DNA from: Salegentibacter sp.
GTDB lineage: Bacteria > Bacteroidota > Bacteroidia > Flavobacteriales > Flavobacteriaceae
Assembly (NCBI GenBank): GCA_017795085.1
Contig: CP051246.1
Location: 4,094,514 to 4,158,513 of the forward strand
Length of the DNA stretch: 64,000 nucleotides
Direction: 5' to 3'
Made by a program: the position numbers and the translations under genes. Positions 41,876-49,619 of the stretch are shown in pieces. How positions within the stretch are numbered: the stretch's first letter is position 1; each line of letters begins with the position of its first letter. The notes beneath the pieces are model-generated. The model had not been told where the DNA came from. It searched no databases and worked only from the letters and a program-made list of their open reading frames with translations.

Positions 41876-41993
41876 ATAACTAAGATTCTGTGTGGCCGGA
41901 ACAGCCTGTCCCGTTTTTCCGGGAGCCCAACATGAATGCACTGTTGACTAAACCGGTTCTTCGCCGGTTAGCCCTATATGGGGATTAGTTTGT
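41876..41993. repeat. Cassette-like repeat B, copy 1 (3' of 41204-41860)
   Basis: It shares with 43377-43512 the blocks aataactaaga, ctgtgtggccgg, agcctgtcccgtttttccgg, agcccaac, aaccggttctt, ggtta and ggggattag in the same order. It begins 15 bp after a stop codon, on the same strand. It is GC-richer than its surroundings. Confidence 0.7.
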
Positions 41994-42472
41994 TTTTAGG
42001 AGGGAATATTTGTTAGGTAGGACACCTAAACCCCTATGCTGGATGTCGGGTTTTGGTTATTGACCTAAGGTACAACTGCTTTTTACTATGTTCCTTCACT
42101 GGCACTTACAGGATTTAATGCCATTTTGATCGTTTTAAGCCATAGGTTTCCTGTTACGCCCGGAAGGATCATTTTTTATACTCATTTATTTGATTGTTTT
42201 TTTAGTTTTCCAGCCTGTGAGGGAAAACTTCATGCACGTTTTGATGAAGGGGGGTGCTGCTATCTGAAATTTAATAACTTAGCAATTGGATATATTAATT
42301 TGGCCCGCTCCAATCAACTGTTCCTGTTTTCTATTATCTTGGTCGGGTAAGGAAAACAGCAGACAACACCATCTAACTGCAATAGCCGCGAAAAATGCGC
42401 CTACAGCAGTTAGAAATACGTTGGCACAAGTTAAACTGACATTACGTTCATTAATTAATATATAGAAATCAG
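41994..42472. other. Non-coding spacer between accessory genes
   Basis: About 480 bp. It continues repeat B into a less conserved tail and includes cacttacaggatttaatgcc and gtgagggaaaactt. Short frames at 42126-42350 (+) and 42279-42482 (-) lack protein-like composition or start signals and are not called. Confidence 0.4.
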
Positions 42473-43357
42473 ATGTTAACATATGACGAGTTTATAGAAT
42501 TGAAAGACAAACTCATGAATAATGAGATTGGGATAGAACTTGCAAAAGAACAGTGTTGGAAAAACTTCAAAAAGGGACAGCGTTCTTGGCACTCAAAAGA
42601 TTGGCAAAAAAGAAGACTGAAAATCATAAAAGAAAAATGCCAAATCTGCAGTAGTAATGAAACTTTAACAGTACAACATCTATCTCATCCAAAGAAATAC
42701 AATGAATATTTGAGAGAGATAACAAGAAATTATACCAATCAATATATTAATAAAAATTCTGAAATTGATAAAACTGAATTTAGAAATCACGTATTAAGTG
42801 ATTATGAATATATGCCGATACCATTGTGTCCAAATTGCAAAAATAAAAACCCAAGCGAAAGGGTAAGAAAAATGCCAAAATATCGATGTGCGGATTGTAA
42901 GCACGAATTTGATGAAGCGAATTATAGGACAGCCAGCGAACTGATTGCCATATTTTTCGAAGATGAGGACGCATATGAAGTGAGAGACAAGTGCTTTGTG
43001 TCAAAAGATAAATGGAGAAATAAACATAACCTATCAAATGTTAAGTATTGGTTTCAAAGAAATACAGCAAAGAATAATAACCCTGAATCTATTGAAAAAA
43101 AAGCGTTTTTACTATATCTAAACGACAATATAAAATACCTTTCATTTGAAGATACAATAACAGCTTGTAAAAAGTGTGCTTCTAATTATGACTTGTACAG
43201 GATGGAATTATGCCCAAAGTGTAAGGATTACTACAAGGGAATTCAATATCCAACTTGTATTCAGTGTTTACCAGAAGAAAAACGAAAAATAGTTGAGGAA
43301 CAAATTGAGTTCGGTAAACAATTGCGAGAAGTGGAAAAAAGACTTGGAATTGACTAA
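42473..43357 (+). CDS. HNH-type protein with zinc ribbons
   Basis: A 294-residue protein. The HNH-like part is DWQKRRLKIIKEKCQICSSN then ETLTVQHLSHP: a CxxC pair and the characteristic x-V-x-H-L. A zinc ribbon follows (IPLCPNCKNKNPS ... YRCADCKHEF) and another pair of CxxC motifs sits near the C-terminus (ACKKCASNYDLYR, ELCPKCKDYY, PTCIQCLP). HNH proteins cut DNA in restriction, homing and defence; the multiple ribbons suggest nucleic-acid binding. It is followed by repeat B copy 2 after 19 bp. Confidence 0.72.
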   Translation: MLTYDEFIELKDKLMNNEIGIELAKEQCWKNFKKGQRSWHSKDWQKRRLKIIKEKCQICSSNETLTVQHLSHPKKYNEYLREITRNYTNQYINKNSEIDKTEFRNHVLSDYEYMPIPLCPNCKNKNPSERVRKMPKYRCADCKHEFDEANYRTASELIAIFFEDEDAYEVRDKCFVSKDKWRNKHNLSNVKYWFQRNTAKNNNPESIEKKAFLLYLNDNIKYLSFEDTITACKKCASNYDLYRMELCPKCKDYYKGIQYPTCIQCLPEEKRKIVEEQIEFGKQLREVEKRLGID

Positions 43358-43376
43358 TAAAATAAAACCAGTTGCT

Positions 43377-43512
43377 AATAACTAAGACTCTGTTCTGTGT
43401 GGCCGGTAGAGCCTGTCCCGTTTTTCCGGAAGCCCAACGGACGCCTGGAGTCTTCCGGGATTAACTCAACCGGTTCTTTGCGGGTTAAGCATTTAAGGGG
43501 ATTAGGTTGTTT
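43377..43512. repeat. Cassette-like repeat B, copy 2 (3' of 42473-43357)
   Basis: The same ordered blocks as 41876-41993, with an insertion in the middle (acgcctggagtcttccggga). It starts 19 bp after the HNH gene stop, on the same strand. Confidence 0.7.
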
Positions 43513-43637
43513 GGACCTTTCGGGTATTGGTATATTGAGCTTATTTCGGTTTGAATCAGTGCCAGGTCTTACGGTTTTCCGTATTTCGTACTTGATATAA
43601 CATGTTGTAAGTAATGCTGAAAAAACATTGTGCTTGA

Positions 43638-43909
43638 ATGAAAAACATAGTTCTAATTTCTTGTGTCAGTAAAAAATTGGATAGAAAAGCGACAGCGGAA
43701 AAAATTTATACCAGTTCACTTTTTAAAAAGAATTTGACTTATGCAAAATCCTTGAAACCGAACGAAATTTTTATTCTTTCTGCAAAACACGGACTTCTAA
43801 AATTGACGGACGAAATAGAACCTTATGACAAAACGCTGAATAAAATGCTTGTTAATGAACGAAAGGAATGGTCGAAAGTAGTTGTTAAACAACTAAAGTC
43901 AGTGGCGGA
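43638..43909 (+). pseudogene. DUF6884-like gene truncated by an IS1380 element
   Basis: ATG 43638 starts NIVLISCVSKKLDRKATAEK ... IYTSSLFKKNLTYAKSLKPN ... FILSAKHGLLKLTDEIEPYD. This matches the DUF6884-type fold, with a Cys in strand 1 and an SAKHGLL motif. Relatives are longer. The frame runs into the insertion-sequence end at 43910 and stops at 43934, so the last eight residues are IS-encoded and the native C-terminus is lost. It is the third ORF of the repeat B region and probably non-functional. Confidence 0.7.
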
Positions 43910-45528
43910 TTTAACCCGCATTATTCATGAGTAGTTTAATTGCAGGGATATTTCAGATCAAATTGAAACTCCTCGTATATCAGGAATTTTTTTCTTGTTT
44001 TTCCGTGCATTTTATAAACCGTAGGATACTTTTCCTTCCAAAAATGAGTGTCTCTAGGGCTTAAATTCATAAAATTTCACGACAAGACATAGGTATCCCA
44101 AGGCGGTTGAAGCCCGTAAGGTATCAAATTTATCCAGAGAGCAATTCCATCAGTAGGTCCTGATGCACAAAGGCCTTAGAGAGCCGGTAATAGACTCTTC
44201 TTTTGGTGATTTTTATGGTAGCGCCTATTTTGAGAAGATGCGTTCTAACGCTGCTTATCTGCCATTTCTTAGCCTTTTCGAAAGTAGTTTTTTGGATGTT
44301 GTTCTTTAAAATTAGAAACAGTTCATAAGCAAGACTGCTGATGAGCAACCGGAAGAAATTTGCCCAGAATCCATGGTTGGATAATCGGTCAGAGAAACAC
44401 ATATTCTTTACTTCCTTGATGCGATTCTCGCTGGCTTCCCCTCTCTTTACATAAAAACCAAAATAAATTTCCCTGGCATCCTGCTCTTCCAGGTTACTCA
44501 CTATATGTCTGATGTTCATGCCAAGGCCGGTACTTTCGATTTTAGAATAACACTGCTGGGGTTTGTGCCAGCTACCGGCTTTATAGTCAAAGCTGATAAA
44601 GTGCTGGTGTTTTTCACCCTTACTTTGATAAAGATGTTTTACCGCGCGTGCTGCTCTTTTAACCCTTCTTTTGAGCACCTCATTACTAGGAAGACCGATA
44701 GCATACTTTAAACTGTAATTATCTGCCAGTTTATAAAAGGGGGCACAGGAGAACCCACCATCGGCCCGAATGATGATTTTCATCTCGGGATACACCTTAC
44801 GAATTCTGATAATGATCCTTTTCAAAATACAAACATACCATTTATTGGAATGGCTGTTTCCGGGCCGAAGCACCGGTACGATGATCTGACCGGTCTCCCC
44901 ATCGTGGAAGAAGAGTTCATTATACATAAACTGTCCGTAGTATCCATTGAACATGGCCAATTGTTGTTTCCCGTGCGTGGGATCATCAGTCCCATCGATA
45001 TCTATAATAATACGCTTTCTTCCTTTCAAACTCGAGACATACCGATCGATCCAGCCATAACACAATCCAAAAATAGCAGCCCTGCTCAAACTATTCTCAA
45101 AGCGGGAGATGGTGGGCTGGGAAGCCAGGTCCCCTTGCAGAATATCCTTATATAAAGGATCGTGCTGCAAGTGTGCTACATCATTGGCATCCTCATAGCC
45201 TTGCATCAGCATAAATACCCGCTGCTTTAAAAGTTTTTCCACGCTATGGGAAACTCGAAGTGGGTTACGGTGATCGGGAAGAAATGTACTGAAGTAACGA
45301 ATCACCTTATGTTTTCGCTCCAATCTCTCTAAAAGAACCAGGGAACCATCGGAACTAATTTCTTCTGCAGAAAAATTTACTGAAATTGATTTTTTACCTC
45401 GGTAGAAAACTGTATTTTTAATACTCAAAATTGGGTGCTTTTAGTGTTGTTAAAGATGCCGGTCAGCTCTTTAAATATAACACTTTACACCCAATTTACT
45501 TTGTATTCCATGAATTTTTCGGGTTAAA
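43910..45528 (-). mobile_element. IS1380-family insertion sequence (1.62 kb)
   Basis: The ends carry an imperfect inverted repeat: tttaacccgcattattcatg at 43910 and, on the other strand, tttaacccgaaaaattcatg ending at 45528. The transposase lies inside. The left flank is a truncated DUF6884 gene and the right flank a truncated ATPase gene, with no direct repeat, so the host DNA between them was probably lost. A 44-codon minus-strand frame (43936-44070) inside the left end may be chance. Confidence 0.75.
44130..45428 (-). CDS. IS1380-family transposase
   Basis: A 432-residue DDE transposase. Recognisable segments are PTISRFENSLSRAAIFGL, IIIDIDGTDDPTHGKQQLAM (first Asp, near residue 143), IIVPVLRPGNSHSNKW, MKIIIRADGGFSCAPFYKLA (second Asp, near 222) and YFGFYVKRGEASENRIKEVK (Glu, near 322). 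The order and the DGTDDPTHG box are typical of IS1380. The frame is intact. Confidence 0.93.
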   Translation of the reverse strand: MSIKNTVFYRGKKSISVNFSAEEISSDGSLVLLERLERKHKVIRYFSTFLPDHRNPLRVSHSVEKLLKQRVFMLMQGYEDANDVAHLQHDPLYKDILQGDLASQPTISRFENSLSRAAIFGLCYGWIDRYVSSLKGRKRIIIDIDGTDDPTHGKQQLAMFNGYYGQFMYNELFFHDGETGQIIVPVLRPGNSHSNKWYVCILKRIIIRIRKVYPEMKIIIRADGGFSCAPFYKLADNYSLKYAIGLPSNEVLKRRVKRAARAVKHLYQSKGEKHQHFISFDYKAGSWHKPQQCYSKIESTGLGMNIRHIVSNLEEQDAREIYFGFYVKRGEASENRIKEVKNMCFSDRLSNHGFWANFFRLLISSLAYELFLILKNNIQKTTFEKAKKWQISSVRTHLLKIGATIKITKRRVYYRLSKAFVHQDLLMELLSG

Positions 45529-45590
45529 AGAATTGCCTTACCGGTTCCAAAACGGTTTTCAATTTTCTTTTCTAATGTTCTCTCAATCAT
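45529..45590 (-). pseudogene. N-terminal stub of an AAA/DUF4143-type ATPase
   Basis: On the minus strand ATG 45590 gives IERTLEKKIENRFGTGKAIL, like the opening of bacterial ATPases of the DUF4143 group, whose P-loop would follow directly. The IS1380 end at 45528 replaces it, so only about 20 residues survive. The start codon is inside a 34-bp palindrome. Confidence 0.45.
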
Positions 45591-45619
45591 ATTCAGGGAA
45601 TATATTCCCTGAATATGAT
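45586..45619. repeat. Perfect 34-bp palindrome over a start codon
   Basis: Each 17-nt arm reads atcatattcagggaata towards the centre at 45602/45603, with no mismatch. It contains the ATG of the minus-strand ATPase stub and adjoins the plus-strand TnpB-like remnant. It could be an autoregulatory operator or a transposon-end hairpin. Confidence 0.7.
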
Positions 45620-45875
45620 ATTTACTATTTGTGATGGATTCCACGAACTGGAAAAAAACTATGTAGGTAACCGCTTGCATGTATACAGCAGAAAGCTCAT
45701 TGATTTTTGTATTGAACAACAGGGCAGGACACTCATTTTGTTAAACCAGGAAGATAAAATAGGAATCGCCAAAGAAGAAGACGGATTTATTTTAAGGAAC
45801 TGGAATTATTACGAACTGATGACCAAAATAAAATACAAGGCCGAAAAAGCCGGTATTGAACTTATAGTGGATTAA
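45615..45875 (+). pseudogene. C-terminal remnant of a TnpB/RuvC-like transposon nuclease
   Basis: An 86-codon frame. The portion NYVGNRLHVYSRKLIDFCIE then QQGRTLILLNQEDKIG and NWNYYELMTKIKYKAEKAGI matches the C-terminal RuvC segment of IS200/IS605 TnpB-type proteins (helix, buried strand with acidic residue, then the YKAxxxGI element). The N-terminal RuvC-I, helical domains and zinc finger are missing. The first residues come from the palindrome and are not native. Alternatives are a degenerate TnpB-derived factor or chance similarity, so the assignment is moderate. Confidence 0.5.
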
Positions 45876-46040
45876 ATTCAATGATGAGGGTGCTTGTATA
45901 CCCGAGGTGAGGTCTTTAATGACACTCACTAAGTGAGTTTAGCATATACAAGGGCGTGGGCATCGCCTTTTTTTCGGAATAATTGAGGTTGGGATATTTG
46001 GAATTCAGTATCATTTTTGGAAAGATAATATTTTAAAGCG
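45876..46040 (+). other. Structured tail after the TnpB-like remnant
   Basis: It contains actcactaagtgagt (45927-45941), a short palindrome, flanked by cttgtatac (45894) and gcatatacaag (45947), giving nested inverted repeats. In IS605 elements the guide (omega) RNA scaffold overlaps the tnpB 3' end, which this could represent in decayed form. Confidence 0.35.
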
Positions 46041-46418
46041 TTAATTGATTAAAGAATAATATCTCTGTTTGTGTTCATATAAAATCCATAGAAGCATTGC
46101 CCAAATAAGTAGTGCAATTGGAAGGCCTTCAGGAGCCACAAAAATGTGTGTAAGCAATATACCTACCATAACAGGAAAGATCACTATTGCTCCCAAAGCT
46201 CTTGTTTTGGGAAAGAGAATAAGTAATCCGCCCAAAATTTCGGCAGAAGCAATTAATGGCATCAACCAGATTATTTCCATTAAAGCCTCATTATCTCTGG
46301 CAATTGCTTCAGGTAAATCTTCCGGGGTCGGCATATAATTAAAGAATTTATTTAAACCACCGTTAAGAAATAATAAACCCAGAAGCACAGACAGAATATT
46401 TAATACTGTTTTCTTCAT
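46041..46418 (-). CDS. DoxX-family membrane protein
   Basis: A 125-residue protein with four predicted membrane helices (LNILSVLLGLLFLNGGLNKF, LMPLIASAEILGGLLILF, ALGAIVIFPVMVGILLTHIF, LPIALLIWAMLLWILYEH), the DoxX/DoxD layout with the conserved first-helix GLNKFF. Its biochemical role is poorly defined; family members are linked to redox or thiosulfate metabolism. The gene begins immediately after the SRPBCC gene ends (no gap), as third member of an ArsR-SRPBCC-DoxX operon. Confidence 0.85.
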   Translation of the reverse strand: MKKTVLNILSVLLGLLFLNGGLNKFFNYMPTPEDLPEAIARDNEALMEIIWLMPLIASAEILGGLLILFPKTRALGAIVIFPVMVGILLTHIFVAPEGLPIALLIWAMLLWILYEHKQRYYSLIN

Positions 46419-46928
46419 TTATGGAGTATTTAAAGTTGATAATAACTGGTCTAAGTTTTTCAGTGCCATCGCAAAACCTTCTTTAAAGCCCATCTGAATC
46501 ATCATTTCAAGATCGGCCTGGCTTTCGTGTTGAAGCGTGACATTTACTGTGGTAGTTCCATTTTTTTCTGAAAAAACATTAGTCCAGAAGGACCGTGGTT
46601 TTCCTAAAGTTTCATTACCGTATTCATCACAAAAGGCGTCCAGCCAGGAGATAGATTTTAGCTGTTCAATGGTTATATAATCTGCCTTGCACCAGTCCTT
46701 TTCGTTTTTTGGACTTACCATAGCGTACAGCCACTGGCCACCTTCTTCAAAATTTAGAGATTTGGTCTCGATATGATACGGTTTAGGAGCCCACCACTTA
46801 TCAAGCAGTTTGGGATCGATCCAGGCCTGCCATACCAGTTGAAGATTGGCTTCAAACTCACGCTTTATATAAATACTGTTATCTGCCTTGTTAACGGAGA
46901 GATCTAAAAAAGAAGCATTTTTTTTCAT
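46419..46928 (-). CDS. SRPBCC/AHSA1-like domain protein
   Basis: A 169-residue protein with START-like features: IYIKREFEANLQLVWQAWID then PKLLDKWWAPKPYHIE, EGGQWLYAMVSP and the C-terminal long helix MGFKEGFAMALKNLDQLLST. The group includes AHSA1-like proteins with a hydrophobic ligand cavity, frequently paired with an ArsR regulator. The start overlaps the ArsR gene by 4 bp, so translation is coupled. The ligand is unknown. Confidence 0.88.
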   Translation of the reverse strand: MKKNASFLDLSVNKADNSIYIKREFEANLQLVWQAWIDPKLLDKWWAPKPYHIETKSLNFEEGGQWLYAMVSPKNEKDWCKADYITIEQLKSISWLDAFCDEYGNETLGKPRSFWTNVFSEKNGTTTVNVTLQHESQADLEMMIQMGFKEGFAMALKNLDQLLSTLNTP

Positions 46929-47245
46929 TGTTCATTCTTTTTTAAGGTTGATAATACATTATCCAATTGGTCAAATCTTGATTCCCATATTTTTCGAAAT
47001 TGTTCTAACCATTGGTCTATTTCTTTCATTTTTTCTACTTCAAGTTCATAGTAAATTTCCCGACCCTCTTGCTCTTTCTTTACTATTTCACATTCCTGTA
47101 GGATCCGTAAATGTTTTGAAACCGCCTGCCTGGAAGTATCAAAATGCTCAGCAATGGCATTGGGTGTAAGTGCCTGAACAGCGATCAGGGCAATAATTGC
47201 CCTACGGGTAGGATCAGCTATGGCTTGAAATATATCTCTTCTCAT
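46925..47245 (-). CDS. ArsR-family transcriptional regulator
   Basis: A 106-residue winged-helix regulator: RDIFQAIADPTRRAIIALIA then TPNAIAEHFDTSRQAVSKHL (recognition helix) and a wing EQEGREIYYELE. No metal-binding CxC is present, so it is of the non-metal ArsR type that accompanies SRPBCC proteins. It heads the three-gene operon. GTTGC/GCAAC repeats upstream of its start at 47271-47306 may be its own operator. Confidence 0.9.
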   Translation of the reverse strand: MRRDIFQAIADPTRRAIIALIAVQALTPNAIAEHFDTSRQAVSKHLRILQECEIVKKEQEGREIYYELEVEKMKEIDQWLEQFRKIWESRFDQLDNVLSTLKKNEQ

Positions 47246-47270
47246 TTTAATAATTTAAGAAACCATTTGG

Positions 47271-47306
47271 TTGCAAATGTATGCGCAACTTTTTGGTTTT
47301 GCAACT
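47271..47306 (-). promoter_or_regulatory. Promoter and probable operator of the ArsR operon
   Basis: On the minus strand TACATTTG (47281-47274) fits TAnnTTTG, with a TTG 20 bp upstream (47304-47302). The region also holds gttgc/gcaac inverted and direct repeats over the same span, typical for autoregulation. Confidence 0.6.
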
Positions 47307-47620
47307 TTTTATTTCAAAAATTAAATATTAGAACTTTATCAAATAGTAATGAGGAACGAGAGGATAACCCGCTTTGCTAGGTTGAGCTTCCAGTTTCATT
47401 TTCTCTGTAATTATTATGGTCAAAACCATATAGAATAAATGAGCTTGAAATTTGAAGGAGATATTTTTTACTAAAAAACTCCGGAAGCCCAGCAAATACG
47501 GTAATTTTTTATGAGGAAATGGAATTTATCATTGATAAAAGTGCCAGAACAACAGAAAGATATTATCAAAATTTTTAAATATCTTATGAGCCTTTATATT
47601 AAGACTTATAAGTCCAAAAT
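47307..47620. other. Intergenic region before the KdpD-like gene
   Basis: A 310-bp stretch between divergent operons. I see no gene; a plus-strand frame at 47144-47380 overlaps the ArsR gene and is spurious. Confidence 0.4.
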
Positions 47621-48703
47621 TTGAGATTTAATAAAAAAATTAATGAAACTCCTTTATTCCAATACCTTATGGGGATTGGCAGTGTTTTAGTAATTTTATT
47701 GATTTCCCTTTTCTTTATTAATGTTATTGGCTATCACGTAGTTGCGCTTATACTACTCTTGGCTGTTTCTGTTTTAGCGATGTTTTTTGAAATTTATCCG
47801 GTGGTAACTGTAGCCATATTGAGCGCTATGGCCTGGAATTTCTTGTTTATCCCACCGCGATTTACCTTCAAGATAAATACCCCGGAAGATGCACTACTGT
47901 TTTTAATGTATTTTGTTATCGCAGTTATGAACGCCGTATTTACTACAAAAATAAGAAAAGCTGAAGCTGAAGCCCGTCAACGTAAGGAAAGAGAAAAAAC
48001 TATTGCCCTCTATAATACGATGCTGAATTCTCTCTCCCACGAACTAAAAACCCCTATTTCTACTATTATTGGAGCTGTAGACACTTTGAAGGACCATCCC
48101 ATACGACTTAGTGAAACACAAACTTCAGAATTATATACCGAAATCGAAACAGCCGGTAACCGACTTCATCGTCAGGTTGGAAATTTATTAAATATGAGTA
48201 GACTGGAAAGTGACTTCATCCAGCTTCAAAAAGATTGGCACGATTTAAATGAAATCCTTCATAAGGTTATTAACCTCAATATTCACGAAGCCACACAGCA
48301 CAAAATTATATTTAAAGAAGATGAAGATTTACCTTTGGTTAAAATTGATGCAACCCTGGTGGAACAGATTTTTCAAAACATACTTCATAACGCTTTTCAA
48401 TACACTCCGGGAAATAGTACAATCAAAATAAAAGCTGGGTATGAAAACAAAACTATTTTGGTTAAAATCGCAGATAATGGTAAAGGATTTCCTCAAGATA
48501 AGATAGAAAAGGTTTTTGATAAATTTTATAGGCTTCCTAATACTGCTACCGGTGGTACCGGGCTAGGACTTTCTATTGCACAAGGTTTTGCCCGGGCTCA
48601 AAATGGCCAAATAGTATTGAAAAACAGAAAAGAAGGAGGAGCAGAATTTACAATCTGTATCCCTGCTGAAAGCACACATCCAAAAAATTATAGGAATGAA
48701 TAA
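47621..48703 (+). CDS. KdpD-like sensor histidine kinase lacking the N-terminal domains
   Basis: A 360-residue kinase. Its start is TTG 47621 with ATG 47669 as alternative. Residues 15-110 contain the four-helix DUF4118 module of KdpD (GYHVVALILLLAVSVLAMFF, NFLFIPPRFTFKINTPEDAL). Then come the dimerisation/H box SLSHELKTPISTII, the N box QNILHNAFQYTPG, G1 DNGKGFP and G2 GTGLGLSIAQGF. The large cytoplasmic KdpD and USP domains of the classical protein are absent. It overlaps the response regulator by 8 bp, and trkH/trkA follow, so it probably senses potassium or osmotic state. Confidence 0.9.
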   Translation: MRFNKKINETPLFQYLMGIGSVLVILLISLFFINVIGYHVVALILLLAVSVLAMFFEIYPVVTVAILSAMAWNFLFIPPRFTFKINTPEDALLFLMYFVIAVMNAVFTTKIRKAEAEARQRKEREKTIALYNTMLNSLSHELKTPISTIIGAVDTLKDHPIRLSETQTSELYTEIETAGNRLHRQVGNLLNMSRLESDFIQLQKDWHDLNEILHKVINLNIHEATQHKIIFKEDEDLPLVKIDATLVEQIFQNILHNAFQYTPGNSTIKIKAGYENKTILVKIADNGKGFPQDKIEKVFDKFYRLPNTATGGTGLGLSIAQGFARAQNGQIVLKNRKEGGAEFTICIPAESTHPKNYRNE

Positions 48704-49373
48704 TGGAGAAATCTTGGTTATTGACGATGAACCACAAATACGGAAACTTTTACAGATTTCATTAGAGGCAAATGATTATAAGGTAATTCAGGCGGCTACA
48801 GCACAGGAGGGCGTTCATCTTGCTGCTAACCACTCCCCCGATCTTATTATATTAGATATTGGCCTTCCCGATAAAAGTGGCCAAAATGTTCTTACTGAAT
48901 TAAGGCAATGGTATGATAAAGCAATTATGATTTTATCGGTGCAGAACAGCGAACAGGATATTATAAAAGCTCTTGATAATGGAGCAACCGATTATCTTTC
49001 CAAACCTTTTAGAACTGGCGAGCTCCTGGCAAGAATCAGGGCCTCTTTACGCAATAATAATAAAGAGGAGCTGAAGCCGATTATTGAGACCGGAAACCTG
49101 AAAGTAGATTTAATAAACCGAAGTGTTTTTAGAAATAAAAAGATTATAAAATTAACTTCGACCGAGTTTAGTTTATTGGCTTTATTTGCAAAAAATGAGG
49201 GAAAAGTACTAACCCATCAATATATTTTAAAAGATATTTGGGGTGTTGGTTCTCAAAACGAAACCCAATATTTACGTGTTTTTGTTGCTCAACTTCGTAA
49301 GAAACTGGAAGAAAATCCAAATCGACCTGAGCATCTTATAACTGAAAGTGGTGTTGGATACCGGTTTATCTAG
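48696..49373 (+). CDS. KdpE-like OmpR-family response regulator
   Basis: A 225-residue regulator. The receiver domain has acidic pocket IDDEPQIRKLL, phospho-acceptor Asp in LIILDIGLPDKSG (near residue 54), and the conserved Lys in LSKPF (near 104). The C-terminal winged helix (LTSTEFSLLALFAKNEGKVL ... RVFVAQLRKKLE) ends TESGVGYRFI. It is translationally coupled to the sensor kinase and likely controls the downstream potassium genes, since no kdpFABC is visible in the window. Confidence 0.92.
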   Translation: MNNGEILVIDDEPQIRKLLQISLEANDYKVIQAATAQEGVHLAANHSPDLIILDIGLPDKSGQNVLTELRQWYDKAIMILSVQNSEQDIIKALDNGATDYLSKPFRTGELLARIRASLRNNNKEELKPIIETGNLKVDLINRSVFRNKKIIKLTSTEFSLLALFAKNEGKVLTHQYILKDIWGVGSQNETQYLRVFVAQLRKKLEENPNRPEHLITESGVGYRFI

Positions 49374-49422
49374 CTTTATAACCTTTATAAAATCTTTATA
49401 TCATAGCTTTAATTTTTATATT

Positions 49423-49449
49423 TTGCTTATATCCTTCAGGCTAACTTTG
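49423..49449 (+). promoter_or_regulatory. Promoter before the small membrane protein and trkH
   Basis: TTG (49423-49425), a 16-bp spacer and TAACTTTG (49442-49449) fit the Bacteroidota -33/-7 pattern. The spacing is slightly short. It would give transcription starting about 49455. Confidence 0.5.
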
Positions 49450-49472
49450 TAATTAACTATAATCTAAACCTT

Positions 49473-49607
49473 GTGGCAGCCCCTGAAGAAGAAAATAGAA
49501 AAAAACAATCGTACTCATATCTTAAATGGCCTGCCATAATACTGTTTATTCTTGTAATTTTACTTCTCGCAAGTCTTGACTATTGCTCCAGACAAGGTGA
49601 ATTTTAA
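49473..49607 (+). CDS. 44-residue single-pass membrane protein
   Basis: A GTG at 49473 starts AAPEEENRKKQSYSYLKWPA followed by a membrane helix (IILFILVILLLASLDYC) and a short tail, ending 12 bp before the trkH start. A promoter-like motif lies 24 bp upstream. Its size, topology and position suggest a small accessory subunit of the potassium transporter, comparable in size to KdpF, but this is inference. Confidence 0.5.
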   Translation: MAAPEEENRKKQSYSYLKWPAIILFILVILLLASLDYCSRQGEF

Positions 49608-49619
49608 TTTTTCCATCTA

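Noticed and set aside
42126..42482. Short frames on both strands between accessory genes
   Set aside because: Composition is not protein-like and they cover the tail of repeat B.
45431..45634. 67-codon plus-strand frame after the IS1380 transposase
   Set aside because: It spans the IS end and the ATPase stub on the opposite strand; no independent support.
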